Shown: one piece after another, positions 37,080 to 50,329 of the stretch
Numbering within the stretch: position 1 is the first letter of the stretch
How the letters are laid out: every line of letters begins with the position of its first letter
Assembly: GCF_017591425.1 (NCBI RefSeq)
Contig: NW_024466307.1
Coordinates: 3,284,001 to 3,348,000, forward strand
DNA length: 64,000 nt
Direction of reading: 5' to 3'
Source of the DNA: Ochotona curzoniae
Taxonomy: Eukaryota; Chordata; Mammalia; Lagomorpha; Ochotonidae
Notes under the pieces: generated by a model
Database searches by the model: none
The model's input: only the letters and a program-made list of their open reading frames with translations
Told to the model about the DNA's origin: nothing
Program-made: the position numbers and the translations under genes

Positions 37080-37335
37080 GTGGTGCTGGGAGATGCAGCT
37101 TGGAAGAGGAGCTAATGCCTTTTCACAGAACGACTTCTCACTCTTGTTCAACCACATTCAGCACTGTGGGAAGCGGGGCTACCCTCTGTGTGCTGTCCCT
37201 GCAGGCACTTGCTGGCCGTTACCGAGAAGCTACGAGGATGCTGCTGCCGTGTTCTTGGAATTCCCAACCTCCAGGATCATGATCTAAAGTAAATTTCTGT
37301 GTGTGGCATAAAGATCAATAAAGGATGGTCTCTAC
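37080..37335 (+). mobile_element. ERVL-MaLR (MLT/MST-type) LTR, 3' part
   Basis: The 3' end is typical of MaLR LTRs: ggaattcccaacctccagga followed by taaagtaaatttctgtgtg, the counterpart of the MaLR 'cttcccagcctccagaact...aataaatttctg' polyadenylation region, then aataaagg (37317-37324). The 5' portion is diverged. It is an LTR relic with no coding sequence. Confidence 0.55.
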
Positions 37336-37373
37336 TCATTAAGCCAATGACTCATTTAGTCTCTTTAAAGTGA

Positions 37374-37643
37374 GTGGGCTAGTGTGGTGGTTTTTCAGGG
37401 TAACCTTCCACCTGTAGCGCCAGCATCCCATCAAGGCTCTAGCTCATGTCCTGGTTGCTCCACTTGTGATCCAGCTCCCTGGTAATGGTCTGGGAAAGCA
37501 TCAAAGGATGGTTTGAGTGCTTGGGACCCTGCATGCCCAGGGGAGACCCAGAGGGGGATGAACCAGCTGATGGAAGGCCTCTCAGTCTCTCCTTTCTCTC
37601 TGTTAAATATGCAATCCAAATAAAAATAACTAAGTCTTTTTTA
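37374..37643 (+). mobile_element. Old CSINE
   Basis: Starts gtgggctagtgtggtggt, with ccagcatcccatcaag, gtgatccagctccctgg, tctgggaaagcatcaaagga, atgaaccagctgatggaagg and a tail ataaaaataactaagtcttt. A segment between gggagacccag and gatgaacc is deleted. B box degraded. Confidence 0.85.
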
Positions 37644-38689
37644 AAAATGCCAAATGGGTGCTCCAGGATATGGTTGCACTCACAGTGTGATCTGGGCCCC
37701 TACCTGTCCAGGTGATAGTCAGCAGGAAGGGACCTATCTGTCCTTCACCCACCTGGGCTCATGGCTGAGGTTCCCTATGACAGAAGGCATCCTGACAAGG
37801 GGACAGCATTCAAACACACATTGAATGTCAGTTTGTTAGGACATGAGAGGCTTCATAAGGAAATGGAGACCAGCAGAAACGGGTTAAGCTGTGCATTCTC
37901 TGCTGGGTCTGCTGGAGAAGTAGACAGCAGTGAAGGCATCTAACCGACAAAGACGTCACGACGTATTGGTAAGTGAGCTGGTGGAACTTAGCAAGACTGG
38001 TCCAGGGTCCTCTCTTTAACACTGGGTGTGAAGAGATTAACCTGCTCCTTTCCTTCTGGCACAGCAAGGGCCCTTCTCAGGTGAGAGTCTCACAGCCACT
38101 GGGGGCGGGGGACGACCAGAGTGTCCTCCCTAGGACCTGCTTCAGGGGAGAGGCTAGGGACAAAGCTAGAGTGACTGCTGCTTCTGCTACTTTCACAAAT
38201 GCCAAGGTAGCAAACTGGTTGCATACAAATTAAAAAAAAATCACAACAAAAATACAAAATTGAAAGTATTCAAAATTCTTATAGCACAGAGTAATTTTAT
38301 GTCGACTGAATCTAAGGATCAAAAATGTGTATTGTGTTTTACACCTTCTCATTTCATTTTTGCATGAATTTACTTGTATTGGAGTCTACAAAATTTTTAG
38401 TCCATGCTGATCGGGATTGAACACGCCCACCCACATGCACACACACAGACATGCACACACTTGTCTGTCAACAAGCTACCTTAACACATCCTGCTCCAAC
38501 TGAGAAATTCAGCTTGTGTTGTAACTGAACTTTCCCTGGAGGGTCAGGGAAAAACCTCCCAAAGGAGATGGCTCCAGAAGAAAATTCTCTAAAATAAATA
38601 GCTCTTTCTGGCAGACAATGGAAGAAAGGCATCCCAGGAGGGAATACAGTGATTAAGCACAGAGTCTCTCAGAGAATGGCAAGGAGGTG
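37644..38689. other. No gene recognised
   Basis: A-rich run at 38231-38239 and a cacac-rich patch at 38430-38458 are the only simple-sequence features. Confidence 0.35.
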
Positions 38690-38801
38690 GGCACAGAGCA
38701 AGAATACCAGGTTGGGGCAGAACAACAGGAAATAGCCCAGTCGCAAAGTGTGGGTTTTATATTGCATGCAATGGGGAAGGGTAACACAGAGCAGGCACAC
38801 C
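38690..38801 (+). repeat. Possible ancient interspersed repeat
   Basis: gtgtgggttttatattgcatgcaatggg resembles an old mammalian repeat whose copies read 'gggttttattctgagtgcaatgggaagcc'. I cannot name the family reliably. Confidence 0.35.
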
Positions 38802-39055
38802 TTAGTCTGCCCAGGCCGCCATCATAAACTATCGCACACTAATATTTTGGCTTAAAAAACAGATGTCTATTTCTCACAGGTTTGGATGCCGGAAACTCTA
38901 ACACCAAGGGGCCAGTAGGTTTGGTTCTTGGGGGTAGGGGTCCCATTCTTGGCTTGCAGTCTTCTCACTCCACTCCCCAAGTCCCTTTATTAATGCCATC
39001 ACAAGGAAATCTGAGCTTCAACATGAATTTGGGGCACATACAAAGATTCAGTTGG
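38802..39055 (-). mobile_element. ERVL-MaLR (THE1/MST/MLT1-type) LTR, antisense
   Basis: The plus-strand text runs cttagtctgcccaggccgcc, catcataaactatcgcacac, ctatttctcacaggttt, ccaaggggccagtaggtttg, atgccatcacaaggaaatct and aacatgaatttggggcacat. This is the reverse complement of a MaLR LTR, from its 3' end back to the start of U3. It is about 250 bp with internal deletion and no coding sequence. It lies opposite in orientation to the MaLR piece at 37080. Confidence 0.85.
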
Positions 39056-40072
39056 TAATGTAGCTAATGATTTGGTCATGTCTTGTAAGACTAATGATTG
39101 TGCAACTAGGAGAATCGCCCAGCAGGCAAGTGTGTGCCAACATGGTACTCAGAGGGTCAAGATGTAAGCTTGTTACGTCATCACCTACAGACAGGAGATC
39201 AAACCAAGGAAACAGCCTAGATGATGCTCATAGAGGATGGAGAATGAACCAAGAAGAGTTCAAAGCTATGAAGCATTGAAGCAGAAAGAAGAATCTGTTC
39301 AGACAACAGTGTCAGGAAGGGAGATGGGGAAGGGTGAGGCAGGGATGCAAGAGAACAGAGAATTTCAGAATGAGGGAGATGCTGTTTCGGAAGCACAGAA
39401 GACTGATGGGCATCCCGGGTCCTCTTGTTGTTGAACCTCTTGGCTTACAATTTTCCCACCTGTTCATCATAGAATCTGGCAACCTGCTACTGCAGCAAAT
39501 CCTACTGGGTCTTAGAACCATAACAGTGTCATCTGCAATGCGAGGGTAGTATTTCTAGTCATGTCTTCTCCTCCACAGGATGGCTGTGGAATGTTAAGTG
39601 AAATATGCTGGAAGTGATATTTCCAGAGGTTCCTGCTGAGCTGAGATGAGCTGATTATCAGCCAGATTGTAGGGATAGGTGATTAACTTACACCAGGTTC
39701 CTTCCAGAGACAGACACACACACACACACACACACACACACGGGTCACCTCAGGCAACAGGTTCAGCAGGAACACACAGTGGCCCACAGGACACTGGGAA
39801 CAGAAATGATAGTGGAGGACAGGCATGTTGGAGAGGAGCCTTGTGCAGGGCCAGCACTGCTGGGAACAGAATGGACCACACATCCTCAGCATCCCAGACA
39901 CTGCAAAGTAGTGAAAGAAGAGGTGATGGCTTGAAGTTTTAAAGAGGATGTTAAAGATCATATGCAAAGAATAGGCCCTTAAAAAAAAAGCAACAGCTTA
40001 AATCCTGGCACAATCACCTGCAGATTCTCCGTGCTAATTGTGCATCCTGAAAATACAAAGGTTTCTTTCATA
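39056..40072. other. No gene recognised; contains (AC)n
   Basis: Overlapping short frames only. A pure AC tract lies at 39714-39741. Nothing else recognised. Confidence 0.35.
39714..39741 (+). repeat. (AC)14 microsatellite
   Basis: Twenty-eight bases of uninterrupted AC, directly visible. Confidence 0.96.
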
Positions 40073-40378
40073 AAAGGTTTATTTATTTGAAAGGCAGGAC
40101 TAGAAAGGGGGCGAGACTGAGGAAGCAATCACTTAATCCGCTGGTTCTCTACCTAACTGGCCTAAAGACAGGGTGGCCTAAAGAAGGGTGGCCCAGGCCA
40201 GTTTGCAACTAAGAGCAGGGCTCTCCGTCCAGGCCTCCCATGCGGGCAGCAGGGCCACCTTCTGCTGCCTTCCCAGGCTCATGAGCGAGGAGCTGCACCA
40301 GAAGTGGAGCAGCCAGGACCTGAACGGGATGCTGCCTTCATAGGTGGCGGTTCAGCACGCTGTGCCATGATGTTGGCC
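40073..40378 (-). mobile_element. Old CSINE (antisense)
   Basis: Plus-strand text reads as the reverse of CSINE: the ggtttatttatttgaaaggc tail region, a polypurine stretch, gccttcccaggctcatgag, agtggagcagccaggacctg and the head near 40378. The tail motif tttatttgaaaggcag suits the older lagomorph CSINE consensus. It is well diverged. Confidence 0.85.
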
Positions 40379-41799
40379 TTGAAAGGGGGCTTGCTTCTTC
40401 AAACGTTATCTGTGGCCAAACCATCAGAGCGAATGGTAAGGCTCTCAGCCATTGGACGGCAGTCTCTGGACCTATGGAGGGGGGTGTACTCACGAGACGC
40501 AGAAAACGTGTGAAAGAAACAAAAGCACCATGTTCACAGACTGGAAGTCACTGATCTTTCTGCTGAAAATATCAAATGTTTTACCAATTATATGGCCAAA
40601 TATATGGCCTTCTATCCAATAACAAGAGCATATTCAATGTTTTTCATTTCTTTTGCTCTGCATTTTAACACTTAGTGGAGTCAGTGAGAGCCACAGGTAA
40701 TGCATAATATATCCTTGATGCTTTTAACTCGATGAAGGCAGCTGCCAGGAAGGAATTCCCCATAAAGGGGGTTAAGTATTCTGACCTCAGGCATAGCTGC
40801 AGAAAGGGTTTCTGGTGTAGAATACAGGAAGCAACAAAAACAGGGAGATGGTTTGGCAAGTGAAAGAATTCCAAAGAGAGCCAAGCGTTCTTGCCTTCAT
40901 TTACTCATTCACGAAATGGAAACGCATGTCAATTATTTATTGAGCCCTGCAGCGGTCCGGGCACATGGCCAGGCGCGGGGGCAGTATAGCAGCGAGCTGG
41001 ACAGTGCCCTTCCTGTTCCATACCTTCCAACGGAGAGGTCTCACATTAAAGCAAGGAATTCAACAAGGTAGCACAAGGCTGTTCGCAGACAGGATGGGAT
41101 GCTGGAGGGAGTTGAAGGGAAATTCAAACACAGCTGTGGCTAGCACACACTCATCTTCAGCTTCTGCTCAGATGTGTTTGCCTTAACTCTCCTGATTCTT
41201 CTTCTTTGCCCTCTCTCTGTGTCTTCCTTTGCTTTGAATAACACATTGGCTTGTTGCTTTGGCAGCCCTGAGTTGCCAGCCAGAGCTGATCTCACTCCTG
41301 GGCACAGGGTAGAATGAAGAGTTGGTTTCCGTGGGAGCCCAAGTGAGCCCAAGAAACTCCTGATACCCACAGTCAATACTGTTTCATTGTAACAAACCTT
41401 AAACGGTCCTGGGGAGTCATTTTAATTCGTGCTATACAGAGAAAAGTCGAGTTCCTTTTTGATCATTTTTCTCTTTACCTTTCAGCTTACTCTGGCTTAC
41501 TACTGACTTCATAACTTAGGCATCAGCCTGTCGCCCTATGTCATCACTGTGACAACAGGCACTCTTTCCAAGTGCCTTCACCCACGGCTGATCCTGAAGA
41601 GGATTCCAAACCCTGCACCTGCCCTTAAGTGAGATACGCAGCTAAAGAAAACTAACATTCATAAGAGTAGAAATGTTGTCTAATTTTCCTATCACATGGA
41701 GCGAGGTGTTGAACACTGCAAGGAGCCTAGGCGAAGGGATCGGTGCAGCGGGCTGCCTTCCGTTGACAGCGGTGGCTCAGCAAGCTTTCACGGTACAAA
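40379..41799. other. No gene recognised; possible ancient repeat at 40893-41070
   Basis: tcattcacgaaatgg, then tatttattgagccctgc, then agtatagcagcgagctggac follow the order of the widespread mammalian 'attcattcaacaaatatttattgagc...gatacagcagtgaac' ancient repeat. No coding feature is evident. Confidence 0.4.
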
Positions 41800-42945
41800 A
41801 TGAACATATGAAACTCAGTAATATTTATTTAGAACAAATGATGTAGGAAAAAATTAGATTTCACATGCAGGATTTTTAAACAGGACTCCTATCTTAAGCC
41901 TATACAAGAATCATCTCAAAACAGATTAAGGATCTAAATAACACCTGTCACTGTTACTTAAGAAAAGAAACACCTCAGCTCATTGATAAAGACCATGACA
42001 TTTTAGATAGGATCACAAAACACACAAAAATGCTAAATTCAACAAATGAAATTATAGCACACGAAGAAGCTTCTACATACTAAATGAAACAGAGTGAAGA
42101 GGCAACCAACAAAACAGGAGGAAACAGCTGCAGGTGATGCACCGGATGAAGGATGCTAGACAAGGAGCTGAGTGCAACCAGCAGGCCAAGGACCTAAACA
42201 GACACTTCTCCAAGAAATACAGTCAGGCAATGACAATTACCATAGCCTTACAAAACAGAACAACAGATTCACCAACGCCCTTGCTGTCCCACTACTGCAA
42301 ATACACCCCGAGGAAATGGTGTCAGCAGAGCACACACTATGATTATTGCAACCCAATTCATACTCCTAAAGGTATGGCACACACCCAGATTTCATCTACA
42401 GAGGACTGGGTCAAGAACATGTGGTATACATACATGATGGAATATCGGACATTACAATGAATGGAATATTAACATTTGCTTACAGAATTCATGGACCTGG
42501 AGATCACTTTGCTGAGTGAAACAAGCCAGACACAGAAAGGAAAATATCAATGCTTTCATTCATTTTGTTGTATGTAGAATGAATTATTTCATATTTCATA
42601 TTTATAAATGTTGTTTCACTGAATTATACTCCATAAATAATAATACTGTTTTCCCACTTCATGATATTTGTCATGAATCTCATGCTATGTAATATTTATA
42701 GATTCATTTCTGCTTTCCAGAATAGTGGTGCAAATCTATATATAGAGACAGATATTTATTTATGAAATAAACATGGATAGTGTTAAAAAACTGGGAAATC
42801 CATGAGTTCCCCTGGAAGTCTTCTTTATACTTTCTTGAATTATTTGAGATATTTTAAAATTAAAACCACAAAGAAATAAATAACATAAATAATAAATGCA
42901 TATATGTATTTATAATTTGAAAAACACACAAAAATAAATACTAAT
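41800..42945 (+). mobile_element. LINE-1 ORF2 C-terminus and 3' UTR
   Basis: atctcaaaacagattaagga (41922), taaacagacacttctccaag (42196), gtatacatacatgatggaat and gtgaaacaagccagacacag (42518) follow L1 ORF2 order with internal deletions. An AT-rich 3' UTR runs to about 42945. The 108-codon frame at 42134-42460 is a decayed piece of ORF2. Confidence 0.87.
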
Positions 42946-45864
42946 ACCAGATATGGTGGAGAAACAATAAGAATCCCACATGATCTGGCTCTGGGTTGGA
43001 CTTTGATGAGACTCAGAAATACTACTACGTGAAGGTTGTTACGGTTCACTATTGACTTTCACAAGCTTAAAGGCAGTTACTTACTTTCAAGAGAAAACTC
43101 CTTCCCGCCTTGCACCAGCCAGTGTCAAGTTACACAATGCCCAATATAGCTGCCCCGGTGGCTAAATCTTGGGAGAACCACAAAGAGCGTGGGATGCGTA
43201 GATGCCTGCTGTTGAGACAGAGAACTCTCTAAGACAATGTCCCTGCCACATTCTAGGATTAATCATCCGCTTTGTCCCAGAGTACTCCCACCCTCTCCCC
43301 GACCACACCGTGCTAGAGCTCCGCCACTTTACCAATGATCAGATCTGACATGCATACTACAGGGTCTGGAGTACATACATGCAGCAACTTAGAATCTTGT
43401 GAATGAAGTATTTAATTGGATGAAATGAAATAAAACTGTAATTTCAAAGGTTGTGGAATTATTGTCACTGTGTCTCTCTGAGAGTCACAGACCACCGTCC
43501 ATTACTCAGTAGAATCAAGGCTGCTGGTTTTCAATTTTAGGGAGCCCTAGGTAATTATGCTGTCCATAAAAACCCTCCGGAAGGTCCTGCAGAAGCTTCG
43601 GGTGTCTATCTTTAGGGGCCTTATGTGACTTCGGGCAATTTTTAAAAGCACTGAAAGTAGCATTAAAAAAAAAAAAACCACCAATGAGGGCTCACTTTTA
43701 TATGCATAGTAAGTGTGCAGTCTTTAATGGCAGCTTCATAAGAGAAAACAGATTTTCTAAAAAAAAATTTTTTTTAACTGAAGACTGGGAATAATGAAGG
43801 AGAAAGAGGCCAAATCCTGGCTGACTTCTGAGGATGGTGATAAAGGCAGCTAGATTTTTCACCTGGGGCAATCTTTGCTTTCGTGTGAAACTCAGCCTGC
43901 TAATTGCTGTTCTCCTCGGTCAGTGCCCACACAGGCCCGCGGCTACCCAGCAATAAAGCCGACAAGAGAAGAATACGTTACCATTAAAGATCCATCTGCC
44001 CCCAGAGCTGGAAGTTCATGCGTTTGAAGACATCAAAATGCATCCGAAGACTTCGAAATAATTCCCATCCTGATACCTGCTTTAACTCTAATGCAAACCT
44101 ATGTTCTAATTAGCCCTGAAAATAGAGCCCTCTTCCAAAGGTGTTTGAGAGCTGATGGATTTAGTTTCATTGAGTAGCTTTTCCTTTGTCTTAATTTTGC
44201 AGCTCCTAAAGATTTCAAAGTGTATTGAAAATGTGGCGTATGGTTAGACCGTTGCCTGAATTTTGCTCGCCCTAGATTCAGGTGTCTGCCCTGAACAGTG
44301 AACACACATGTTTTCATTCTGTAACCTGTGGCTATTGTGCTGTAGACCATTTGGAAAAGCACATGCAACGCAGTAGACTGAAGTGTTTTCTGTCTACTTC
44401 ATCACTCGTTTTCTCCCATTTCACGCAGCTCAGTCCTTCCTCTACTATTCTATAACCTCACGGGAAACGTGAGTCAGGGAGAATGATCACATATCAGCTC
44501 ACACTTTGTATATAACTGGGACTTTTTTGGCTGAAAGTAACATGCCAACTTGAATAATTGAGACAATTATTGTCTCACTAAACAGAAAGTTCATGGTCAG
44601 AAAAAAATGTTTTCTGTTTGGTCAACAGCTCGGTATTGTTACCAAAGTCCCCAAGGCCTTTCTCTTTCTCATCTCTGTTGATTTTCAACTTTAGCTTTCT
44701 CCAAAGTTTGATTTCACTCATATTCCCAAAAAGGCAGATGGGCTACTCTGGCCATTAGTCTTTCTATTTCTTGTCCAACAGGGGAGAGAATGAGAGCGAG
44801 CTGGCTGCTGGGCCAGGTTTTGGCTGCTCTATACAAGCAGCTGCCTGTGGGTTTTCCTGCAATCTGGGCAGGTCTCTGAGCCTTGCAAACCTGCAGATAC
44901 TGGACTGTGGGTGGCTCCTGGCAGCAAGGAGTCCAAATGCGGATCCCAAGTTCCCCTGTGTCTACTTCCAAGCAGAAGCGCAGCTGCCTTGCTGCACCCC
45001 TTGGTCTGAAGCACTCGTCCACATTTGTCCCATTATCCAAGCCACCGTAACAGCAGCACCCAAGGTCTACCTCTGGCTAATCTGCCCTGGAGGGCTGGCA
45101 ACTGGCCCAGGCGGCACACACCATTTTTGTCCTTTACCTTTGCCTTCTGTCTGGTCCTCATGGGCAGAAAGCAAGCTCTGCCCCTCTGTTCTAGGCCAAC
45201 TGAGCAACTTCACTAAGAACAAAGACTCAATACACTTTAAAGAACAATCCAGAGGCCTGTAGAAATGAGCAGAACTAGTGTGGATTCTGAACAAATTCTC
45301 TTTTGGTCAAAATGTCCCTCACAAATCTGGGGTTCTTCCTAGAAAAAGTTTGACTCGCTTTGTACAAGGTGTGTGCACAGGGCAGGACTACCGACTACAT
45401 TCTGGGTTAGGTCCTGCTCAACCAGAAATGATCTTGGGTGCTCAGCAGAACAGCTTGTGAAAGGTGACATGAGGGTGTGACACTTCTTAGTAGTCAGCAA
45501 ACAATCCCCTGAGTCCCATTTGCAGCCAGGAAAGCCACCAGTTTCTCCACTTGCTCCCCAAAAACCCGGCATTGCTGTCCCACACCAAGGGTGCCTTTAA
45601 AGCTTGCCAACACTTCTACTAAACCACCCCACACCTGTTCAACATTTTCAGCCAGCTTACCGTGATGGTGGATGCAAACAAAACACTAGGTATGAAAACT
45701 AAAAAGGCAGTTGATGCTTTTTCTTCGCTGCCATATAATTAAAACCAAAGGGGCTGTTTTGTTCATTAGTTTGTAATTCATAGTACCAGTTAGACTTCCG
45801 TGAGGAGTGCCAGCGGAGGAGTGCACTCGCTGCCACAGCAACTGGGTGCTGGGTCCACGTGGAT
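42946..45864. other. No gene recognised; possible ancient repeat at 44510-44760
   Basis: A-rich (43664-43678) and T-rich (43764-43775) runs are present. 44510-44760 vaguely resembles an old mammalian repeat. The 163-codon frame at 44771-45262 overlaps minus-strand frames, lacks recognisable domains and is not called. Confidence 0.3.
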
Positions 45865-46005
45865 GCTTGCCACCTGTGCGATTTGGGGCAGATCTTGTTT
45901 CAATTCTGGGAGCTTCAGTTTCCTCTTGGGTAAAAAGCTATCATGGCAAGTCCTACTACACAGAGTTATCAAAGTAAAAATGAGATTAAAATGTGAAAGC
46001 AACCA
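45865..46005 (+). mobile_element. MIR SINE
   Basis: Matches the MIR core and 3' half in order: gccacctgtgcgatttgggg, a long gap-like block, ggagcttcagtttcctcttg, gggtaaaaag, a cagagttatcaaagtaaaaa stretch and atgagattaaaatgtgaaag. The core 'cttcagtttcctc-tgtaaaa' is diagnostic. Confidence 0.85.
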
Positions 46006-46097
46006 GGCCTGTCCCTCACTCATTACCAATGCTGAGTAAATTCCGATTTAACCAGAATTTGGAAAACTGTTTGAAAGGAATGTTGGCAGTTTCTACT

Positions 46098-46162
46098 TTT
46101 CTTTTTCTTTCTTTTTCTTCCTTCCTTTACTTCTTTCTTTCGTTCTTTCTGTTCTTTTTTCA
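46098..46162 (+). repeat. (TTTC)n-type polypyrimidine tract
   Basis: About 65 bases of ttttc and tttctt units with few interruptions, directly visible. Confidence 0.9.
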
Positions 46163-48112
46163 AAGAAAAACACAGAGGCAGAAAGAAGCACAAATGATCA
46201 GTGTTTTGTTCAATGGATTTTCACCAAGGACACGTCTGTCAGCAGCGCCCCCATCAAGAAATAAAATAGGAGCCTTCTTCAAGCCTGCTTCAAGCCACCT
46301 TCTCCCACGGAGATGCCAAACAGATTAGATGATTTAGTCAGCTTTAGTGCTTAAAACCCGAAAGTTCAGTTGAGTTGTTACACAGACTGAATGGAAAACC
46401 CCTGACAGGTTTAGAAGAGGAGAATTTAAAATAAGCGCAAAATCCCCCAGAGCTCTCAGTGTGCACCTCCGTGAGACCCCTAGCCTGGTCTGTGCCGAGG
46501 GTGGCAGTCCCTGTGCTCCAGGACTTTTCCCAAGTGCATGATCCTGGGAGCAGCAAGCAGTTTGGGGTCCCCAGTTCTAGGATGGGGGGTCCCTAGGTGC
46601 CATGATGAAGACATCCTTGGCAGTGCAAAGCCACTCAGTGCTTTTGAGCAAAGGGAGATGGTCTTGTGGAGGGTGGTGGAGGAAACGAGAGGTTAGATGC
46701 TCTGGGCAGCCACCTGGAGGGGGACCCGGCATCATCAGGAGATGGGCCCCTGCCCCAGGGTTTCTGCTGCAGAGGGCACAGGACCTGGATTGGAGCCAGT
46801 TTATCTTCCACAAGTCCCCAGTCTACTGCTGCTGGTCCCAGTCCACGTGACACTCACAGCCTTTGGTTCTTGCACAGCACCCGTGGGACCCAGCAAAGAG
46901 TGCTTTGACAAGCCTGCCCCGTCCTAGCACTGTGGCACTTGAGAAGCCACCACCTGTGGCATCCACGCTTATCATCCAGCAGGTCACATGGAGGTGGTTT
47001 TAAGTAGCTGCCCCTTTGCTACGTTCCTGACACCTCTCTTACTCCCGCTGTTAAGTCCTAGAGACTGTTGCTCGGGGAGCCAGTTTCTCTGGGGCTCTGT
47101 ATCTTCTCACTGCAACCTTTCCTAGCCACACGTAAATGAAGCTTTCATGTGGCTGTTGCATCTGGAGGTGGACTGTCTGCTGACATTCAAGTGAATGCCA
47201 CAAACACTCTGGTGTTGAATGGCATTTTGGAAGTGGAAGTGAACACACACATCCCAGAAGTAAAGTTTCTAGTCTGAGCACCTTATAACTGGTTGGATGG
47301 GTAGATCATGAGAGCCATGCCCAGGGCGAGACATTACTTCAAGGTTCGCAAGAAAGTGGTGAGTGGTGGACAAGGTGCTGCCCGGGGAAGCTTCCGGTGG
47401 TGCAAATAGAACCAGTTGAATGAACTGTCCCCTTGTCACAACCTGATGTGTCAAGTCACTGCCTTCTCAGAGCCCGTCCATCAGCGGAGGCAAATCCATG
47501 CCCACCTAGCCCCAGGAGGATCCAGGTTCCAACACAGCCAAAGCACTGCATTTCCAATGAGAAGCAAGCCCTCACACTGCCTCCAAGAATCACTGAGAAT
47601 CACTGATTACACTGAGAATCAGATCAGAACCTGAAAACAGCTGACTGGGCATGGAACTGCAGCAACCATGAGGATTGACTGAATTGCACGATTTGAATGT
47701 GGAATGTCATCAGGTGTGACAACCAGGAAGTTCCTTCTGTGCATGGAGACACTTGGGGGAAAGGCTAGACACAGTCCCCATTGGCAGTTCCCACTGCACG
47801 CAGCTAACACCTGCTCCAGGGGCTCTGTCCAGTCTCTGCCCCAGCATCCCTAGAGGAGTGAACGCCCTGCGTCCTGAGATCTGGGAACACCTTCAGCCAG
47901 GCCAGCATCTCCCCTGCTCACCTGGGAGACATCGGCGGGCTTTGTGTGTCTCTCCCTTGAACACTGATGCACTGTGCTTCTCAGCACACAATTCCATCTT
48001 CCGGAACTCTGTGCTTCAACCTCCTTGTTGCCACATATGGTTCAAGGTCATCCTTTTCACAATGACTGGCATCTTATATAGCAGAATTAGGAAACAACTG
48101 TTCCTAAATGTT
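46163..48112. other. No gene recognised
   Basis: Moderately GC-rich around 46590-46930 with overlapping 72-82 codon frames on both strands. 46225-46275 may be a very old repeat. Nothing is firmly identified. Confidence 0.3.
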
Positions 48113-48300
48113 AATTATTTATTTTAGGAGCAGAGAGAGAGGCAAGAAAGAGGCAAAGAGACAGAATTATCTGCTGATTCATCCCCTCAGATGCCCACAA
48201 TAGCCAGAGCTGGTCTGAGACCAACACCAGGAACCGTGACTCATTCTGTCTCCTACATGGGTAGGTAACAGGAACCCAGACCCCTAAGCCATCTGCTCCG
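48113..48300 (-). mobile_element. Old CSINE fragment (antisense)
   Basis: ttatttattttaggagcaga is the tail region. Then come agagaggcaagaaagaggca, the ctgctgattcatcccctcag block, cccacaatagccagagctgg and the aggaacccagacccctaag head side. The order is CSINE in reverse, with most of the middle deleted. Diverged. Confidence 0.8.
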
Positions 48301-50329
48301 CCTCTCGAGGTAGTGTTAGGATCCTGAGATGTTGTGGGGTGCGGGAGAGATCAGGCCAGACAAATTTAGATGTGTTAAGGCGTCTTTATTAACCAAGCTC
48401 GGTGATGGCAATGCCCACTAGAAATTAGCAAATGAAGTTACTGTGGCAATCCAGTCTGAACAGAAACCCTGAGAAGAATAAATGGTAATTACCGTGAAGT
48501 CCATCCATTAATCTGAAGACCTACGTCTCAGCTTCCCCAGTGTAAGTTATCCTAAGGGACGTGCAGAAATAACCTGTTCACACTTATAACCTGCAAACAT
48601 TTGCCTTCTCCTGGCTGCTCTGAGCATACTCCATTACTGCTGGGCCTCACCTCTCCTGGAACTCTTCAAAGCATACAAATTAGAAAGTGCCTTAGCATTC
48701 ACATCTTCACTGATTTGCCCAAGCAGTGAACACAAGGTGAGGAATACAGCCACACAGGGGCCGTGGTCAGGGGCTACTTGTCCTCGGAGTCTGTCAACAG
48801 GAAGCCAGAGAGCAAGCAGGTACTGGGAGGGCCAAAAGTCGGAGTGCCAGAGTGACGGAAGTACAGGACCAAGAGAGCGAGCCCCTCCCTATCATGGGCC
48901 TTCATGGGGGCATGCGAGGGGAGTGATGACACAAACAATGCAATACAGTTCCCTCTCAGGTTCCAGGTGATGACAGCTGAGCATCACAGGTGGGCAGGAG
49001 GGAACACCCTGGCAGTGGTGGCCAGAGTGGCCTCCAAGCTCATGAGCCTGAACTGGCTGCCTAAGACCACAACAGAGATTGTAGCAAAATCGGGTGCTCC
49101 AATGTGGGAAGCAAGCACCTTCACCCGAGTCTTACAACCTGGCTAAATGGCTGCTCCAGAGACAAAGGTTTTAATTCAGAATTACATTTTTCAGAAAGCA
49201 TAACATGTCACAATTAAGACAAAGGCATGGTTCACCATTAAACCATAAAGATTTTGTGCCATCATCAGAAAACCACGGTAACTGAGTCACTTTTTAACCT
49301 ATTAAGACCCTCCTCAAAAAGTAGCCAGTTAATTTTACCTACAAGGCAAAGAAACAGCAGGTTCTGCACCTGTGCATTCCAATCTACACCTGTAAAGTTA
49401 CGGCCACTATCCCAACCCAAATGTCGCTTTGCAGGTACACTGACAATAAAACGGGCTCACTACAAGACTTGAGAGTCCCACAAAGCATTTTTATCTCACT
49501 TGATAGAGGTAACAAGAGAAATAAATCCAAATGAAAACATTTGGCTTTTATTTTAAGGGCACCAAAGGAGTGGGAGTAACTGAAGAAAGGCTCTGAATTC
49601 CCATCTGCTTGGTGGTATCAAAGCAGTCTTTTCTGAGAGCAGGTAAGGGAGGAGCCGACAGGACACATCCTCTTGGACCCACGGAAGCTTTCCTGTGCAG
49701 GTCGGAGCCTCCCACGTGACCCTCCTGTTTGGAGCCAGTGAAAGCTGGGGCTGCAGTCAACAACCAGTGGCCTTAAGGATTCCACTCACGGGCCAAGGCA
49801 GCTGGATCATTTTAGCTATTTAAGATTTGGATGTTTTTCTTAGCATCCCTGGCATGAAAAGCTGCGTAGCTGTAACTATGGGTGACTGGTGGCTTTATTT
49901 TCTCATGAAGCCAGAGGGTCTTTCTTTTCTGGTCTTCCTTGTTCTCGGTCTGAGCCAGACTGATAGTTTTAAACCCCTCTCCTTCCACACCTCAGCATTC
50001 CTCTGGGGTTACAGCCCAGAACCCTGACTCCTTTGCCATGGGGTCCCTCCTTGTCTGTTATACCCCCAATTCTCTCACACACATAATCCACAAGTTTCCC
50101 CAGGTTTCAGCCCCAACACACCTGCACCTGTGTCCACCATCGTCACCTTGTTTGGAATGGAGAAAGACATGGAGTCTGGAGCAGAACTATCCCATCAGAT
50201 GGCTCTGGTACCGTTAGTTGACATCCAGCTAGACAGGTCAAAGAGGAAAGAAACAGCAGCACATCAGAAAGGAGCACGAGAAAATAAACCTCTAGGCCAG
50301 GTGGCATCTGCGTCGGGAATGCATGCAAA
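48301..50329. other. No gene recognised
   Basis: Only short frames, on both strands, without family resemblance. Confidence 0.3.

Noticed and set aside
44771..45262. 163-codon frame, Cys/Leu rich
   Set aside because: Overlaps three other frames and has no domain or transcript-like context.
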